From positions 1-28,343 of the IMG/VR virus record IMGVR_UViG_3300023116_000257: 28,343 nucleotides of DNA, one strand, 5' to 3'. Under the pieces are notes generated by a model. The model was not told the origin of the DNA. It was given only the letters and a program-made list of their open reading frames with translations, and searched no databases. Of the stretch, positions 8,075-16,306 are shown piece after piece. Each line of letters begins with the position of its first letter. Positions within the stretch are counted from its first letter, which is position 1. The stretch comes from a virus. Position numbers and translations under genes: made by a program.

Positions 8075-9358
8075 TTATAGTTGGCGAATATTATAACCTT
8101 GACGCATATAATATCCTATACGGTTAGAAGCCTGCTTTCTTGCCGTATTGCCTTTTAAGTGTATATCTACTACTTTAGGCTGCTTTTTGTCCTCACGTTC
8201 TCTAATTACTCGACCGATTAGCTGAGTAAGCAAAGGGTCATTGTTAATTGGAGTGCCCAGGATTAAACAGCTCAAATTATCGACAGATATTCCCTCTGAG
8301 AAGATAGCTTGTGTGCCAAATAAAATATTCTTACTTCCACTTCTTATTTTATTTAACATATCATCCCTTTCCTCATGCGGAACATCTCCTGTAACACAGA
8401 TGGCAGACTCACCTGCTAACTGAGCACAATTTTTTAAAAATGTAACTCTATCACTAACTACTAGTACCTTATGTCCTTTTGCGGCATATGCTGATGCAAG
8501 CATAGCTATCAAGTGCTGGTACTCATGGTTATTTGCTAGATTATTTACTCTTAATGCCCAGGGGATTCTTGCTCCGTCCATAAATCTTATGTCTGTTTTG
8601 ACAACATCTATAGAAGGTATCATATAGTTTTCCTTTGGGGGACGAAGGACTTTATGTCCAAAATAATCTCTAAATACTACATGCTTTCCGTCTTTTCTTT
8701 CTATCGTGCCTGATAATCCAATCTTATATCTTGCATAATTTGTGTCGATAACTCTGGAAAAAGTTGGCGAAGATACGTGATGCATTTCATCTAGTATGAC
8801 TGTGCCAAACTCTTTTTTAATCTTGAGAATGTTTCTGTACAAAGTCTGCGTATTCCCTATCACGATAGGAGCATCAATTTCAAATCTACCGCTACCTATG
8901 ATACCTGGCGTAATTCCATAGACTTTCTCTACTTCTTTTGCCCACTGATTTCGTAGTGGAACAGTGTGTACAACTATAAGTGTTTTCTGCCGGAGTTTTC
9001 CAGCTATCGCCAACCCCGTGAAAGTCTTACCCCAGCTTACCCAAGCGTTGATTATAGCGTTATCATTTACCTCATCATAGGCCGCTTGTTGGCTATCACG
9101 AAGTTCAAACTTAAACTCAGGAAAGTCAGTTTCAATTTGTACTCTTTTATCTACTACTTCGTAGTCGTCGGGGATCAAATCTATTCTGCCAACAGGTATG
9201 CTAATTAGATTTTTTCTAATCCGTTGCATATTTTTTATGACAATAGGTGGATCATTCGGCTGTGGCGGAGGCACAATATAAGTAAGTTCTTTACTTATTT
9301 TGTCTCTCAGTTCATCAGTACAGTCCATATATATTCTATGGCTAATTACGGCTTTCAT
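8075..9358 (-). CDS. Superfamily II DNA helicase (UvsW/Rad25-like)
   Basis: This 427-aa protein is an SF2 helicase. A variable N-terminal region (1-80) is followed by FELRDSQQAAYDEV (Q-like motif, 84-97) and Walker A WVSWGKT (106-112). Motif II is DEMHH (190-194), motif III SGT (216-218), and the C-terminal domain has TGDVPHEERDDML and motif VI QLIGRVIRERE. Walker A has WG where SG is usual. Family members unwind branched DNA, as T4 UvsW does with recombination intermediates and stalled forks. It is the last gene of the P2 replication unit, after primase and polymerase, and overlaps the preceding gene by 4 nt. Promoter P1 begins right after its stop codon. Confidence 0.9.
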   Translation of the reverse strand: MKAVISHRIYMDCTDELRDKISKELTYIVPPPQPNDPPIVIKNMQRIRKNLISIPVGRIDLIPDDYEVVDKRVQIETDFPEFKFELRDSQQAAYDEVNDNAIINAWVSWGKTFTGLAIAGKLRQKTLIVVHTVPLRNQWAKEVEKVYGITPGIIGSGRFEIDAPIVIGNTQTLYRNILKIKKEFGTVILDEMHHVSSPTFSRVIDTNYARYKIGLSGTIERKDGKHVVFRDYFGHKVLRPPKENYMIPSIDVVKTDIRFMDGARIPWALRVNNLANNHEYQHLIAMLASAYAAKGHKVLVVSDRVTFLKNCAQLAGESAICVTGDVPHEERDDMLNKIRSGSKNILFGTQAIFSEGISVDNLSCLILGTPINNDPLLTQLIGRVIREREDKKQPKVVDIHLKGNTARKQASNRIGYYMRQGYNIRQL

Positions 9359-9846
9359 ACTTTTCGTCTTTTATCTTTTGTCTTGCCTTCTGCATAGTCA
9401 TACAACATCCAAGGTCTGTTATCTATGTGAAGAACCCCTGCCCAAGTAAACTCAGGCAGGGGAGGCCTCGGTATAGTAAAAGGAAAAGGTATTTTGTGAA
9501 GCCATAACAGAGAGGCTACTTCCTTTCTTACAATTTCTCGTATCGGAAAATACTTTACAACACAAAATTTTGTTTTTTCATAGATAAAACATCTGCCAAG
9601 ATTATCTATATAATACTTATGGGACTGCTTTAGTATTCCTACTAAAGTATTCAAAGACTTATTTAGTCGCTCCATGTCAAATGGGCTTTGAAGCCTTCTT
9701 TGCCCTAAAGTTTCTCCAGGCATATTTCTATCGTCAAAAAGTAGTCCATCTATATAAAGTAAGCCGTCTGTACATTCCCAATTACCGGAAGGCAGCTTAA
9801 AGACTGGCCACTCTATTAACTGTGCTGTCTTATAGGTCACTACCAT
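9355..9846 (-). CDS. 163-aa conserved-looking phage protein, function unknown
   Basis: No known domain is seen. The chain is rich in aromatic and basic residues (WPVFKLPSGNW, CVVKYFPIREIVRKEV, FPFTIPRPPLPEFTW) and ends in a highly basic KTKDKRRKV, so nucleic-acid contact is possible. The frame extends upstream to a GTG at 9897, but the ATG at 9846 has a GAGA-type site before it and leaves only a 17-nt overlap with the polymerase, so I prefer it. The gene sits between DNA polymerase and the SF2 helicase and overlaps both, which suggests a replication accessory role by context only. Confidence 0.75.
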   Translation of the reverse strand: MVVTYKTAQLIEWPVFKLPSGNWECTDGLLYIDGLLFDDRNMPGETLGQRRLQSPFDMERLNKSLNTLVGILKQSHKYYIDNLGRCFIYEKTKFCVVKYFPIREIVRKEVASLLWLHKIPFPFTIPRPPLPEFTWAGVLHIDNRPWMLYDYAEGKTKDKRRKV

Positions 9847-12103
9847 ATCTTTTCTCAAACTTACCCATTGAGTAGTCTTGACCAACTTCAAAATCACAAC
9901 CTACAGGACTTCCTGGAATCGTTAACCCTCTGTCCCTTTGTACATTAGATTGCAGTAAAATTGAATAGTCGTCAACTTCTTCGTCCGGCACTTCAGCCAG
10001 AATGGAGTCATGAACCAATGCAAAGATTCTAGACTTCATTTTTTGTGCTGCAATATCTGCATGGGAGTCTATTGCACCTAAAAGATTAATATCAGAAGCA
10101 GCAGACTGCACCAAAAAATTAAGGCCAGACCTAATACTATGACCTTTGATACCTTTATCCTCTGAAAAGACATTAGGGAGTCTCCTTTTCCTCCCAAAGA
10201 AGCTATATATGTAACCATTCTGCGAAATAAATTTTTCATTATTGTCAATCCATTCTCTTAGCTTAAAGAACGAGGAAAAATAGTCGTTAATAACTCCTTT
10301 AGCCTCTCCGACACTAAAAAATGTACCGGAATCTTTAGTTACTGTTTCGCTGATCTTTGCCGGGCCAGCACCATACATAATACCAAAACTAACTGCTTTT
10401 GCAGCTTGTCGCTTCATTGGATAAAGCTCTGCAACTTCATCAATCTCACATGGTAGTTTAAATACTTTATGTGCGATTGTACTGTGAAAGTTTCCTCCGG
10501 ATCTAAATACATCCATCAAGGCTTCATCGTTTGAAAGTTTTGCCGCAACATATACCTCTGCGGTAGTTAAGTCCATAGCCACAATCTTGTGGCCGGGTCT
10601 AGCAGATATACAACCCTTTACAATAGGATTATCCCTAGGTATTTGTTGCATATTCAGTTTACCACTACTACTCAGCCTGCCAGAGGTAGTGCCGTGCAGA
10701 TTAAAACCTGTGCGTAGCCTAGAATCTCTATCTAACTGAGGAATAATTTTATCCAAATACGTATTCTTGATTTTAGACTTTTGACGAATATCTAAAATCA
10801 ATCCTGGAACTTCTGACTGCTCTGACAGTTTTGTTAGCACTTCCGCATCTGTAGAATCTGCACCTGTTCCGGTCTTTTTGCCTGTTGGAGTCAAACCAAG
10901 GTAGTCAAACAGCAGTACTCGTAATTGTACTGTGCTATTAGGATTGAAGTCCTTACCTTGTACTTGCTCAAACTGTGAAATCTTCGGATTCTCGTAAAGA
11001 GTTGCAATGGCTTTATCAATCTCTGCTTGCATTAGCTCTTGTGCCGCAAACAGTCTTTTTCTGTTAAAAGGCACTCCATTATCTTGCATATCAATCAAGA
11101 ATCTGCAAGCTGGAATCAGAATATCATCATAAACTTTTGCTAGTTTAGTATTCTTTTTAATCTTTTTGAACTTTTGAAAGAGTTGAAAAGTAACTAACGC
11201 ATCCATTGATGCATACGTTTTCATTACATCAAAAGGGATAGCACTCCATTGGAAATCTGCTTTTAAAATACCATGTGCTCTGCGATAGTCCTCTATCCAG
11301 TCGTACATGGCTTTTTCGTAGTCTCCGTACTTGGTAAACTTGAGTGCCAAAGTCTTTAGACCATGTCCTCCAGGATTTTCGTCAATAAGATAATGCAGTA
11401 GCATTGTATCTTCAAATGTCGGAAATCTGAAGTTGAAATGATACTCAAAAAATGCTACGTCAAACTTAGCGTTATGAAATATCACTATTTTCTTTATGAA
11501 CAACTCTCTGAGCATACTTTCCAACTCTTCATCAATACACTCCGTATCAATATAGACCCCCTTCTCTCCGTCGTAACACATAGAGAGTCCCAGCATATAC
11601 CCATCTCTAGGATATAGCCCGGTCGTTTCAGAGTCAAGAGCAATATACTCTCCGGGATGATCTAAGGCTTCCTGAACCCACTGTTTCGCTTCGTCAGTAT
11701 CTTGAATACCTCGTACTATATCATCACCAACCTGTATATCTTCCAGATCACCGCTTATATATTTCTTAAGGTTTTCTTTTGATTTATCCCATACAGTTTT
11801 ACTTTCTGGTCTAAATGCGAGCATTGCAGGATTTATAATGGCAAGAAACTTATCTTCTACCTTTCTTCCAGAATACTCTGTCACTGATCGTACTTTTGTA
11901 AAATACTTCAGTGCATCACTACCTACAAGAATTATCCATTCGTACAGGCTAGTGTCAATATCAATATCGCAATCGCGTTTCAGAACTTTCTTTACACTAG
12001 GATCTGAACACAGTTGGTATTGATCGAACTCAAACGCATGGTCAAATGCGTCTTTAAAATTTGTTCTACTTGGTTTAGTTTCTATTAATGCAACTTTAGG
12101 CAT
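9830..12103 (-). CDS. Family A DNA polymerase with 3'-5' proofreading exonuclease
   Basis: This replicative polymerase has a divergent N-terminal part and a DEDDy exonuclease: ALDSETTG (D161, E163), FHNAKFD (D219) and YASMD (D305), numbered from an upstream ATG at 12115. The polymerase domain follows: TTSGRLSSSGKLNMQQIP (about 476-493), motif A VAMDLTTAEVYVAA (D515), motif B RQAAKAVSFGIMYGAG (569-584) and motif C VHDSILAEV (H702, D703). Motif A has LTTAEV where DYSxIELR is canonical, and motif C has HDS instead of HDE. The first ATG (12115) lacks a ribosome site. The ATG at 12103 has GGAAAAG upstream, giving 757 aa and an 8-nt overlap with primase. No 5' nuclease domain is present; the separate flap nuclease at 2.2-3.0 kb probably fills that role. 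Confidence 0.93.
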   Translation of the reverse strand: MPKVALIETKPSRTNFKDAFDHAFEFDQYQLCSDPSVKKVLKRDCDIDIDTSLYEWIILVGSDALKYFTKVRSVTEYSGRKVEDKFLAIINPAMLAFRPESKTVWDKSKENLKKYISGDLEDIQVGDDIVRGIQDTDEAKQWVQEALDHPGEYIALDSETTGLYPRDGYMLGLSMCYDGEKGVYIDTECIDEELESMLRELFIKKIVIFHNAKFDVAFFEYHFNFRFPTFEDTMLLHYLIDENPGGHGLKTLALKFTKYGDYEKAMYDWIEDYRRAHGILKADFQWSAIPFDVMKTYASMDALVTFQLFQKFKKIKKNTKLAKVYDDILIPACRFLIDMQDNGVPFNRKRLFAAQELMQAEIDKAIATLYENPKISQFEQVQGKDFNPNSTVQLRVLLFDYLGLTPTGKKTGTGADSTDAEVLTKLSEQSEVPGLILDIRQKSKIKNTYLDKIIPQLDRDSRLRTGFNLHGTTSGRLSSSGKLNMQQIPRDNPIVKGCISARPGHKIVAMDLTTAEVYVAAKLSNDEALMDVFRSGGNFHSTIAHKVFKLPCEIDEVAELYPMKRQAAKAVSFGIMYGAGPAKISETVTKDSGTFFSVGEAKGVINDYFSSFFKLREWIDNNEKFISQNGYIYSFFGRKRRLPNVFSEDKGIKGHSIRSGLNFLVQSAASDINLLGAIDSHADIAAQKMKSRIFALVHDSILAEVPDEEVDDYSILLQSNVQRDRGLTIPGSPVGCDFEVGQDYSMGKFEKRYGSDL

Positions 12104-12935
12104 GATCTTTTCCATATAATTTTTTACTAAGGTTTGCTATATGCGAAGCTGTTAGCGATCCGGGATCTCTATCTTTTATGTGTATATTTCGTGTCACTAA
12201 ATCGGCATCGCCGCATAATTTTTTTACTGCTTCTGCCGCTTGTTGCCCCGGTTCGTCACCGTCAAAGAAAATATCTATTTTAGTTACTCCACTAATCTTC
12301 AGTATGCGTAACTTATCTTCATTAACGTTTTTCGTGCCGAAACAACATACAGCATTAGTCAATCCTTTATCGTGTAGGTTTAGCATATCAAATATGCCCT
12401 CTACAAGAATCACGGTTGACCGTATGGGCGTTACAGCAGGAAACAATGGTAGTTTTGCACCAGGAGGACTAATCATGTATTTGGGTACTCCTCCAGAAGT
12501 GTGCCTACCATTGAATCCCACTATGCGTCCAGATATATCCGTTATAGGAAATACAATCCTGGAGGCATAGGGCGCATTTGCGTGCTGAAACGCTTTAAAT
12601 TTTGTATAGGTTTCTGGAGATATATCTCTCCAGTTTCCTACATACGGCATAAAACCTTTAGGCATAGTCAATCCTATGCTGTCGGCTCTTTTGTCTCGTA
12701 TCTTTTGCTTCAAAAGCTCTCGCTTTATCTGCATATAGTTTGCTTTTTCTCCATAGAGTTGAAATATATTTCCCTTGAAGCCGCAAGCAAAGCAGTTGAA
12801 TATACCGCTAATCTTATCAATCCTCATACTAGGATTTCTGTCCTCATGTTCTGGACTTAGACATCGTACTGCAAAATCTTTGCCTTTTGGTAAGTATCTT
12901 ATGTCTTTATCTATTAGCAGTTCTTCTACATTCAT
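12096..12935 (-). CDS. DnaG-type primase (CHC2 zinc finger + Toprim)
   Basis: The 279-aa protein starts with a CHC2 zinc-binding module (C25, H30, C48, C51 in CLSPEHEDRNPS and FNCFACG). The catalytic Toprim region has VILVEGIFDML (E179) and FFDGDEPGQQA (D225, D227), preceded by RIVFPITDISGRIVGFNGR. It should synthesise RNA primers for lagging-strand replication. No helicase domain is fused, unlike T7 gp4; the DnaB-type helicase is a separate gene at 13.3-14.6 kb in the adjacent unit. The protein is shorter than bacterial DnaG, lacking the helicase-binding C-terminus. It overlaps the 99-aa gene by 4 nt and the polymerase by 8 nt. Confidence 0.92.
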   Translation of the reverse strand: MNVEELLIDKDIRYLPKGKDFAVRCLSPEHEDRNPSMRIDKISGIFNCFACGFKGNIFQLYGEKANYMQIKRELLKQKIRDKRADSIGLTMPKGFMPYVGNWRDISPETYTKFKAFQHANAPYASRIVFPITDISGRIVGFNGRHTSGGVPKYMISPPGAKLPLFPAVTPIRSTVILVEGIFDMLNLHDKGLTNAVCCFGTKNVNEDKLRILKISGVTKIDIFFDGDEPGQQAAEAVKKLCGDADLVTRNIHIKDRDPGSLTASHIANLSKKLYGKDHA

Positions 12936-13231
12936 CGGCCAATATCTTTCACTACGCTTCGGTTTATAACTTGGTACGCGCCTTTGTTGTACGCAGGAGC
13001 AATAGTATACTGAGAAGAAATCTTCACTTTATAACTATTGTCTGGTGCTGTTGCATTGCCCACATAGTTGCGAGAAGGAATCTCGTCATGGCTTGATCTA
13101 CGAAAAGGCTTGATTCTTTCGTGAGAAAGCGTAACGTGTTTAATGCTAGGCTTAGCCTTAGCTTTAGTGGCCTTTGCAGGCCTTCTGCGGCCAGTGTACT
13201 CATAACGTAATGATGGGTTGATTATCGGCAT
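12932..13231 (-). CDS. 99-aa basic protein of unknown function
   Basis: This is a strongly basic protein with an N-terminal Arg/Lys/Ala cluster (TGRRRPAKATKAKAKPS) and no recognised domain. The open frame reaches upstream to 13285, inside the P2 promoter. I place the start at ATG 13231 because GGAG lies 6 nt before it and the predicted transcription start (near 13250) is upstream. As the first gene of the replication unit (primase, polymerase, helicase) it may bind nucleic acid, but that is inference from charge and position. Confidence 0.75.
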   Translation of the reverse strand: MPIINPSLRYEYTGRRRPAKATKAKAKPSIKHVTLSHERIKPFRRSSHDEIPSRNYVGNATAPDNSYKVKISSQYTIAPAYNKGAYQVINRSVVKDIGR

Positions 13232-13256
13232 ACTTGTCTCCAAAAAATGTAAACAT

Positions 13257-13296
13257 ATTATATCAAAAAATGAAATAAATGTCAAGAAATATTTTA
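13257..13296 (-). promoter_or_regulatory. Promoter P2
   Basis: The minus strand has TAAAATATTTC, TTGACA (13285-13280), a 17-nt spacer and TATAAT (13262-13257). Both hexamers are consensus. The upstream element contains the TAA stop codon of the DnaB-type helicase gene. Predicted start is near 13250, leaving a short leader with GGAG before the 99-aa gene. It heads the primase/polymerase unit. Confidence 0.9.
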
Positions 13297-14649
13297 GATG
13301 TCGTTTATTTCTTCGTCTGTTTTGAACTCCTGCTCTTCCTTTTGATCCGGGTTCAATACAGTATGGGGGCCTATCTTCAAAGTCTCCCAGTCCATATAAG
13401 AAGTAAATCCTATTTCATCCGTTCCACTTCGCATCTTTACACAATTAAAAGTCATACATTCATCTTGCTTTGTCCAACTCTCTAGTGTAAATGCGGCATC
13501 TGCGGCATCAAGAATACCTTTTGCAAACCTGGCCTCTCCACTTGCATCTGTCTGATATGGAGAAACCACAGGTACTTCATACTCCTGTGCCATAGATTTC
13601 AAAGCTTTGCTCACTTCTATTTGTTCTGTCCAGTCATACTGCCCCTGTCGAGAAGGTACGGCTGAACGTTTTACTTGGTTTAGATAATCGACTACAACCA
13701 CGCCCAGGTCCATATCGCTTTTTGCCCGCTTATCAAGCTCTGCTTGTATCTTGGCAAGAGTTAGGCTAGGCTCATAAACAATATCTATCTGTCGTCTGGG
13801 ATCTAGAGCGCACTTTGTACTTAACTTTTTATGTAACTCATCAAAACTTCTATGCTCTTTATATTCTTGAAGATACTCATCGCTCTTCTCGAATCTGTTA
13901 GCCCACCAGGTTGCAACTCTTTCCCATTCTGGAACAGAAAGATTTTTCATCTTCAACCTGGTGGCAGATACTTTTGCCCCCATTGCACAAACACGTTGTA
14001 AGGTTTCTCTCGCATCCATTTCTATAGTGAATATCATTGCGGAGCGACCGTTCTCGTACATATTGTTAGCAATGTTTGTACTTGTAAGAGACTTACCTCG
14101 CCCTCTCTTACCTCCCAGCAGTATGAGATCTCGGGGGCTGAACTGCATAATCTGGTCGTAATCCTCATTAAGGCCGAGGGCGAGGTAATTTTTCAATTCA
14201 TCGTCATCAATAAATAGTTCTATTCGTTGCATACTCTCCGAAGGAGGTTGCAAGTCTACTTTTGACTCTATGTCTCGGATGATTTCATGTAATTGTGTTA
14301 CTGATTCTTCAGCATCTTCAAAAGCTATAGAATTATCAATATAGCTTTCCAATGCCTTTAGAATCTCTGCCTGAGTATACTCATTCTTCAGGTATTCTAA
14401 AAGCATCGCTGCTTCTACGTCAACTTCAACAGTCTCTAGCGCATAGACTTTTTCTCGCGTAGAGCTGTCCCTGATCTCAAATTTAAGATCCTCAAACGTA
14501 GGAAGTTTGTGATATTTTTCAGTATGCTTGGATACTATTTTATGGAGGGTGTGGTATTCGGTAGGCAAATAATGCTTGTGCAAAAGCGTCCAAGCTTCAA
14601 AGTCTTGGAGCACAAGTATTTGTTTCAGTAATGCACTAGCAATGTTCAA
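13294..14649 (-). CDS. DnaB-type replicative DNA helicase
   Basis: This RecA-fold helicase has a helical N-terminal domain (about 1-130) and Walker A LLGGKRGRGKSLTS. It continues with AMIFTIEMDARETLQR (H1a region), Walker B GVVVVDYLNQV and VPVVSPYQTDASGEARFAKGILDAADAAF (motifs H3/H4 region). It should unwind the fork as a hexamer together with the separate primase. No ATG occurs near the 5' end. TTG at 14649 has GGGGGA 6 nt upstream and gives 451 aa; TTG at 14667 is possible but lacks a good site. A terminator hairpin lies just upstream of the start, so expression may depend on read-through from the P3 unit. Confidence 0.92.
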   Translation of the reverse strand: MNIASALLKQILVLQDFEAWTLLHKHYLPTEYHTLHKIVSKHTEKYHKLPTFEDLKFEIRDSSTREKVYALETVEVDVEAAMLLEYLKNEYTQAEILKALESYIDNSIAFEDAEESVTQLHEIIRDIESKVDLQPPSESMQRIELFIDDDELKNYLALGLNEDYDQIMQFSPRDLILLGGKRGRGKSLTSTNIANNMYENGRSAMIFTIEMDARETLQRVCAMGAKVSATRLKMKNLSVPEWERVATWWANRFEKSDEYLQEYKEHRSFDELHKKLSTKCALDPRRQIDIVYEPSLTLAKIQAELDKRAKSDMDLGVVVVDYLNQVKRSAVPSRQGQYDWTEQIEVSKALKSMAQEYEVPVVSPYQTDASGEARFAKGILDAADAAFTLESWTKQDECMTFNCVKMRSGTDEIGFTSYMDWETLKIGPHTVLNPDQKEEQEFKTDEEINDI

Positions 14650-14669
14650 TAGTGATCCCCCGATCAATT

Positions 14670-14695
14670 AAAAGACTGCCCCCGGAGGGGCAGTC
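14670..14695 (-). terminator. Rho-independent terminator after the four-repeat SANT-like gene
   Basis: On the minus strand, GACTGCCCC (14695-14687), loop TCCG, then GGGGCAGTC (14682-14674), followed by TTTT (14673-14670): a perfect 9-bp GC-rich stem and short T-run. A weaker hairpin (ACTACC/GGTAGT, 14704-14718) lies between it and the SANT-like gene. The helicase ribosome site starts about 20 nt downstream, so this may attenuate helicase transcription. Confidence 0.85.
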
Positions 14696-14737
14696 CAACT
14701 CCTACTACCCTTGGTAGTCGAGATAAGTTAAAACAGA

Positions 14738-15469
14738 TTAGCCTGCGGCCTGAGCCTTAGCCTGACGAGCAGCACCATCATAGTCTGCCGCCGTCAACCC
14801 ACGACGGGTCAACATTGTTTTAACACCGCGAGGCGTTTTCTCGATTGCATCAGCAATCTGCTCCACGGTCATGCCAGAAACGTCACCAAGTTCTGACAGG
14901 GGATCAGCCCGGTTAGCACTCTTGGTTTTTTCCTGGCGGGGGATAGCATCAATCTCACCGGAACGAAGCAGGCTGAGAGCCTTGCCACGGATGCTGTTGA
15001 TCGAACGATCAAGAGCGTCAGCAATCTGCTCAACAAATGCACCGTCGTTCACCATGCTGATGAAAGTATCTTCTTCCTCCGGAGAGTAAGTCCGAACACT
15101 TTCAGGCTTGGGAGCCGGCTTGACATGACCAGTCAGTTCCATTGACAGAATCTTGCCTTGGATTGACTTTGCGCTAAATGCGCCACCTTCGAAGTTCTCA
15201 GCAATCTGAGCATAGGTGTATTCACCGCTGTTATCCGTAACAAAAGCGGCCAGGGTTGCTTCCTGCTGCTCGGAAAAAGCCCGAGTAGCACGTGCAGAAG
15301 CGAGTTCCACTTCGTAACCCATTTTACGCAGTTTGCTAGAAACTGAACGGGTAGAAGTTTCAAGATGCTCTGCGGCGTCAGCCACAGTAGCTTGGGAGAC
15401 AGGGGACTCGTCTCCGACAAAGTTTTCGAGCGAAGAAGTACGCTCATCAGTCCACTTGGGAAGTGCCAT
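14738..15469 (-). CDS. Protein with four tandem SANT/HTH-like repeats, probable DNA-binding
   Basis: The 243-aa chain contains four repeats of a three-helix pattern. R1 (4-55) has KWTDERTSSLENFV and RSVSSKLRKMGY. R2 (64-115) has FSEQQEATLAAFV and YAQIAENF. R3 (128-172) has YSPEEEDTFISMV and VEQIADALDRSINSIRGKAL. R4 (about 198-226) has TVEQIADAIEKTPRGVKTML. Repeats 1-3 begin with an aromatic plus acidic segment like Myb/SANT domains, and all carry an xxIAxxL...S-kL helix-turn-helix-like core. It is probably a DNA-binding regulator or DNA-organising protein. TAGGAG precedes the ATG, the region is GC-richer than its neighbours, and a strong terminator follows, all consistent with high, separately tuned expression. 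No exact family was identified. Confidence 0.8.
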   Translation of the reverse strand: MALPKWTDERTSSLENFVGDESPVSQATVADAAEHLETSTRSVSSKLRKMGYEVELASARATRAFSEQQEATLAAFVTDNSGEYTYAQIAENFEGGAFSAKSIQGKILSMELTGHVKPAPKPESVRTYSPEEEDTFISMVNDGAFVEQIADALDRSINSIRGKALSLLRSGEIDAIPRQEKTKSANRADPLSELGDVSGMTVEQIADAIEKTPRGVKTMLTRRGLTAADYDGAARQAKAQAAG

Positions 15470-16226
15470 AATTTTCTCCTAGTAATTCCGATATATCGGT
15501 TACAATAGTTATGCCGTTCGACACGGCTCGTTGCGTTTTAGAGGATTCAATACCACTCTCATTCACTAGAATAGACACATCCTTTGTCATACTGGATTTT
15601 ACAATGTATCCGTACTTTTCTAGTATTTCTGTAGCTTGCGCTTTAGTTTTGTAACTTTTCAGCTTCCCGGAAATGCAGACTGTGCCTCGATTTTCCTTTG
15701 TACTTACTAAGTTACGTCTCTTGAATTTAAAGTCAAAAGGGTATAGAGATAATACATCATGATTATCTTTAAGCCAGCTGAGAAGGTTGTTAGTTGCCTT
15801 TGGGCCAAGCCCTGCTCTCGCGCAAGTCGTCTCGTTTATATCAATCAATTTCTCACAGACTGTAGACAACTTTTCGGTGGCAGTTCGGCCAATCAAAGGA
15901 ATACTGAAACTAGGTAATACCATGTTTAGTGGTGCGTTCCTCGATTTCTCAATTTCATAGAATAGTTTTTGACCCAGTTTAAGGGAGGATAGAGCATCCG
16001 CCAAATATTCCGTATCTAGATAGTACAAATCGTAAGGCTCTGCAATGTTCAACTTACGAATTGTAGACGGGCCTAGACCTTTAATCTTCATAGTCTTGGC
16101 GAAATGCTCTATCCGTTTTGCTACTTTACTGGAGCAAGCGGGGTTCTTGCAGTAAAGCAGATGGTTTTCCCACTCAAGTTCAAACTTACAGCTTGGGCAG
16201 TGAGTGGGCGGCGTAATTTCTAACAT
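15447..16226 (-). CDS. ligB: NAD+-dependent DNA ligase, C-terminal subunit (zinc finger, HhH, BRCT)
   Basis: This 259-aa protein matches the C-terminal half of bacterial LigA. A Cys4 zinc finger (C10, C13, C26, C31) is followed by a helix-hairpin-helix region (KIKGLGPSTIRKL, FSIPLIGRTATEKL, RAGLGPKATNNLL). A BRCT domain occupies about 170-250 (GTVCISGKLKSYKTKAQATE, then KDVSILVNESGIESSKTQRA). The adenylation and OB domains are on the separate gene at 16307-17242. T5 has a comparable two-subunit NAD+ ligase. A TTG at 16229 precedes the ATG at 16226; AGGA lies 9 nt before the ATG, which I prefer. It is the first gene of the P3 unit and overlaps the SANT-like gene by 23 nt. Confidence 0.9.
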   Translation of the reverse strand: MLEITPPTHCPSCKFELEWENHLLYCKNPACSSKVAKRIEHFAKTMKIKGLGPSTIRKLNIAEPYDLYYLDTEYLADALSSLKLGQKLFYEIEKSRNAPLNMVLPSFSIPLIGRTATEKLSTVCEKLIDINETTCARAGLGPKATNNLLSWLKDNHDVLSLYPFDFKFKRRNLVSTKENRGTVCISGKLKSYKTKAQATEILEKYGYIVKSSMTKDVSILVNESGIESSKTQRAVSNGITIVTDISELLGENYGTSQVD

Positions 16227-16253
16227 CAATACTTTTCCTATGTCTGAATATAT

Positions 16254-16293
16254 ATTTTACACTAATTATGATAATTTGTCAAGAACTATTTTT
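16254..16293 (-). promoter_or_regulatory. Promoter P3
   Basis: The minus strand reads AAAAATAGTTC, TTGACA (16282-16277), 17 nt, TAAAAT (16259-16254). Predicted start is near 16247, about 20 nt before the ligase C-terminal subunit. It lies between the two ligase genes, so each half has its own promoter. Confidence 0.85.
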
Positions 16294-16306
16294 TGCCAGG
16301 TCCTTG

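Noticed and set aside
15133-15447. A 104-aa minus-strand frame inside the four-repeat SANT-like gene
   Set aside because: It is an out-of-frame shadow; the main frame has repeats, a good start and a terminator.
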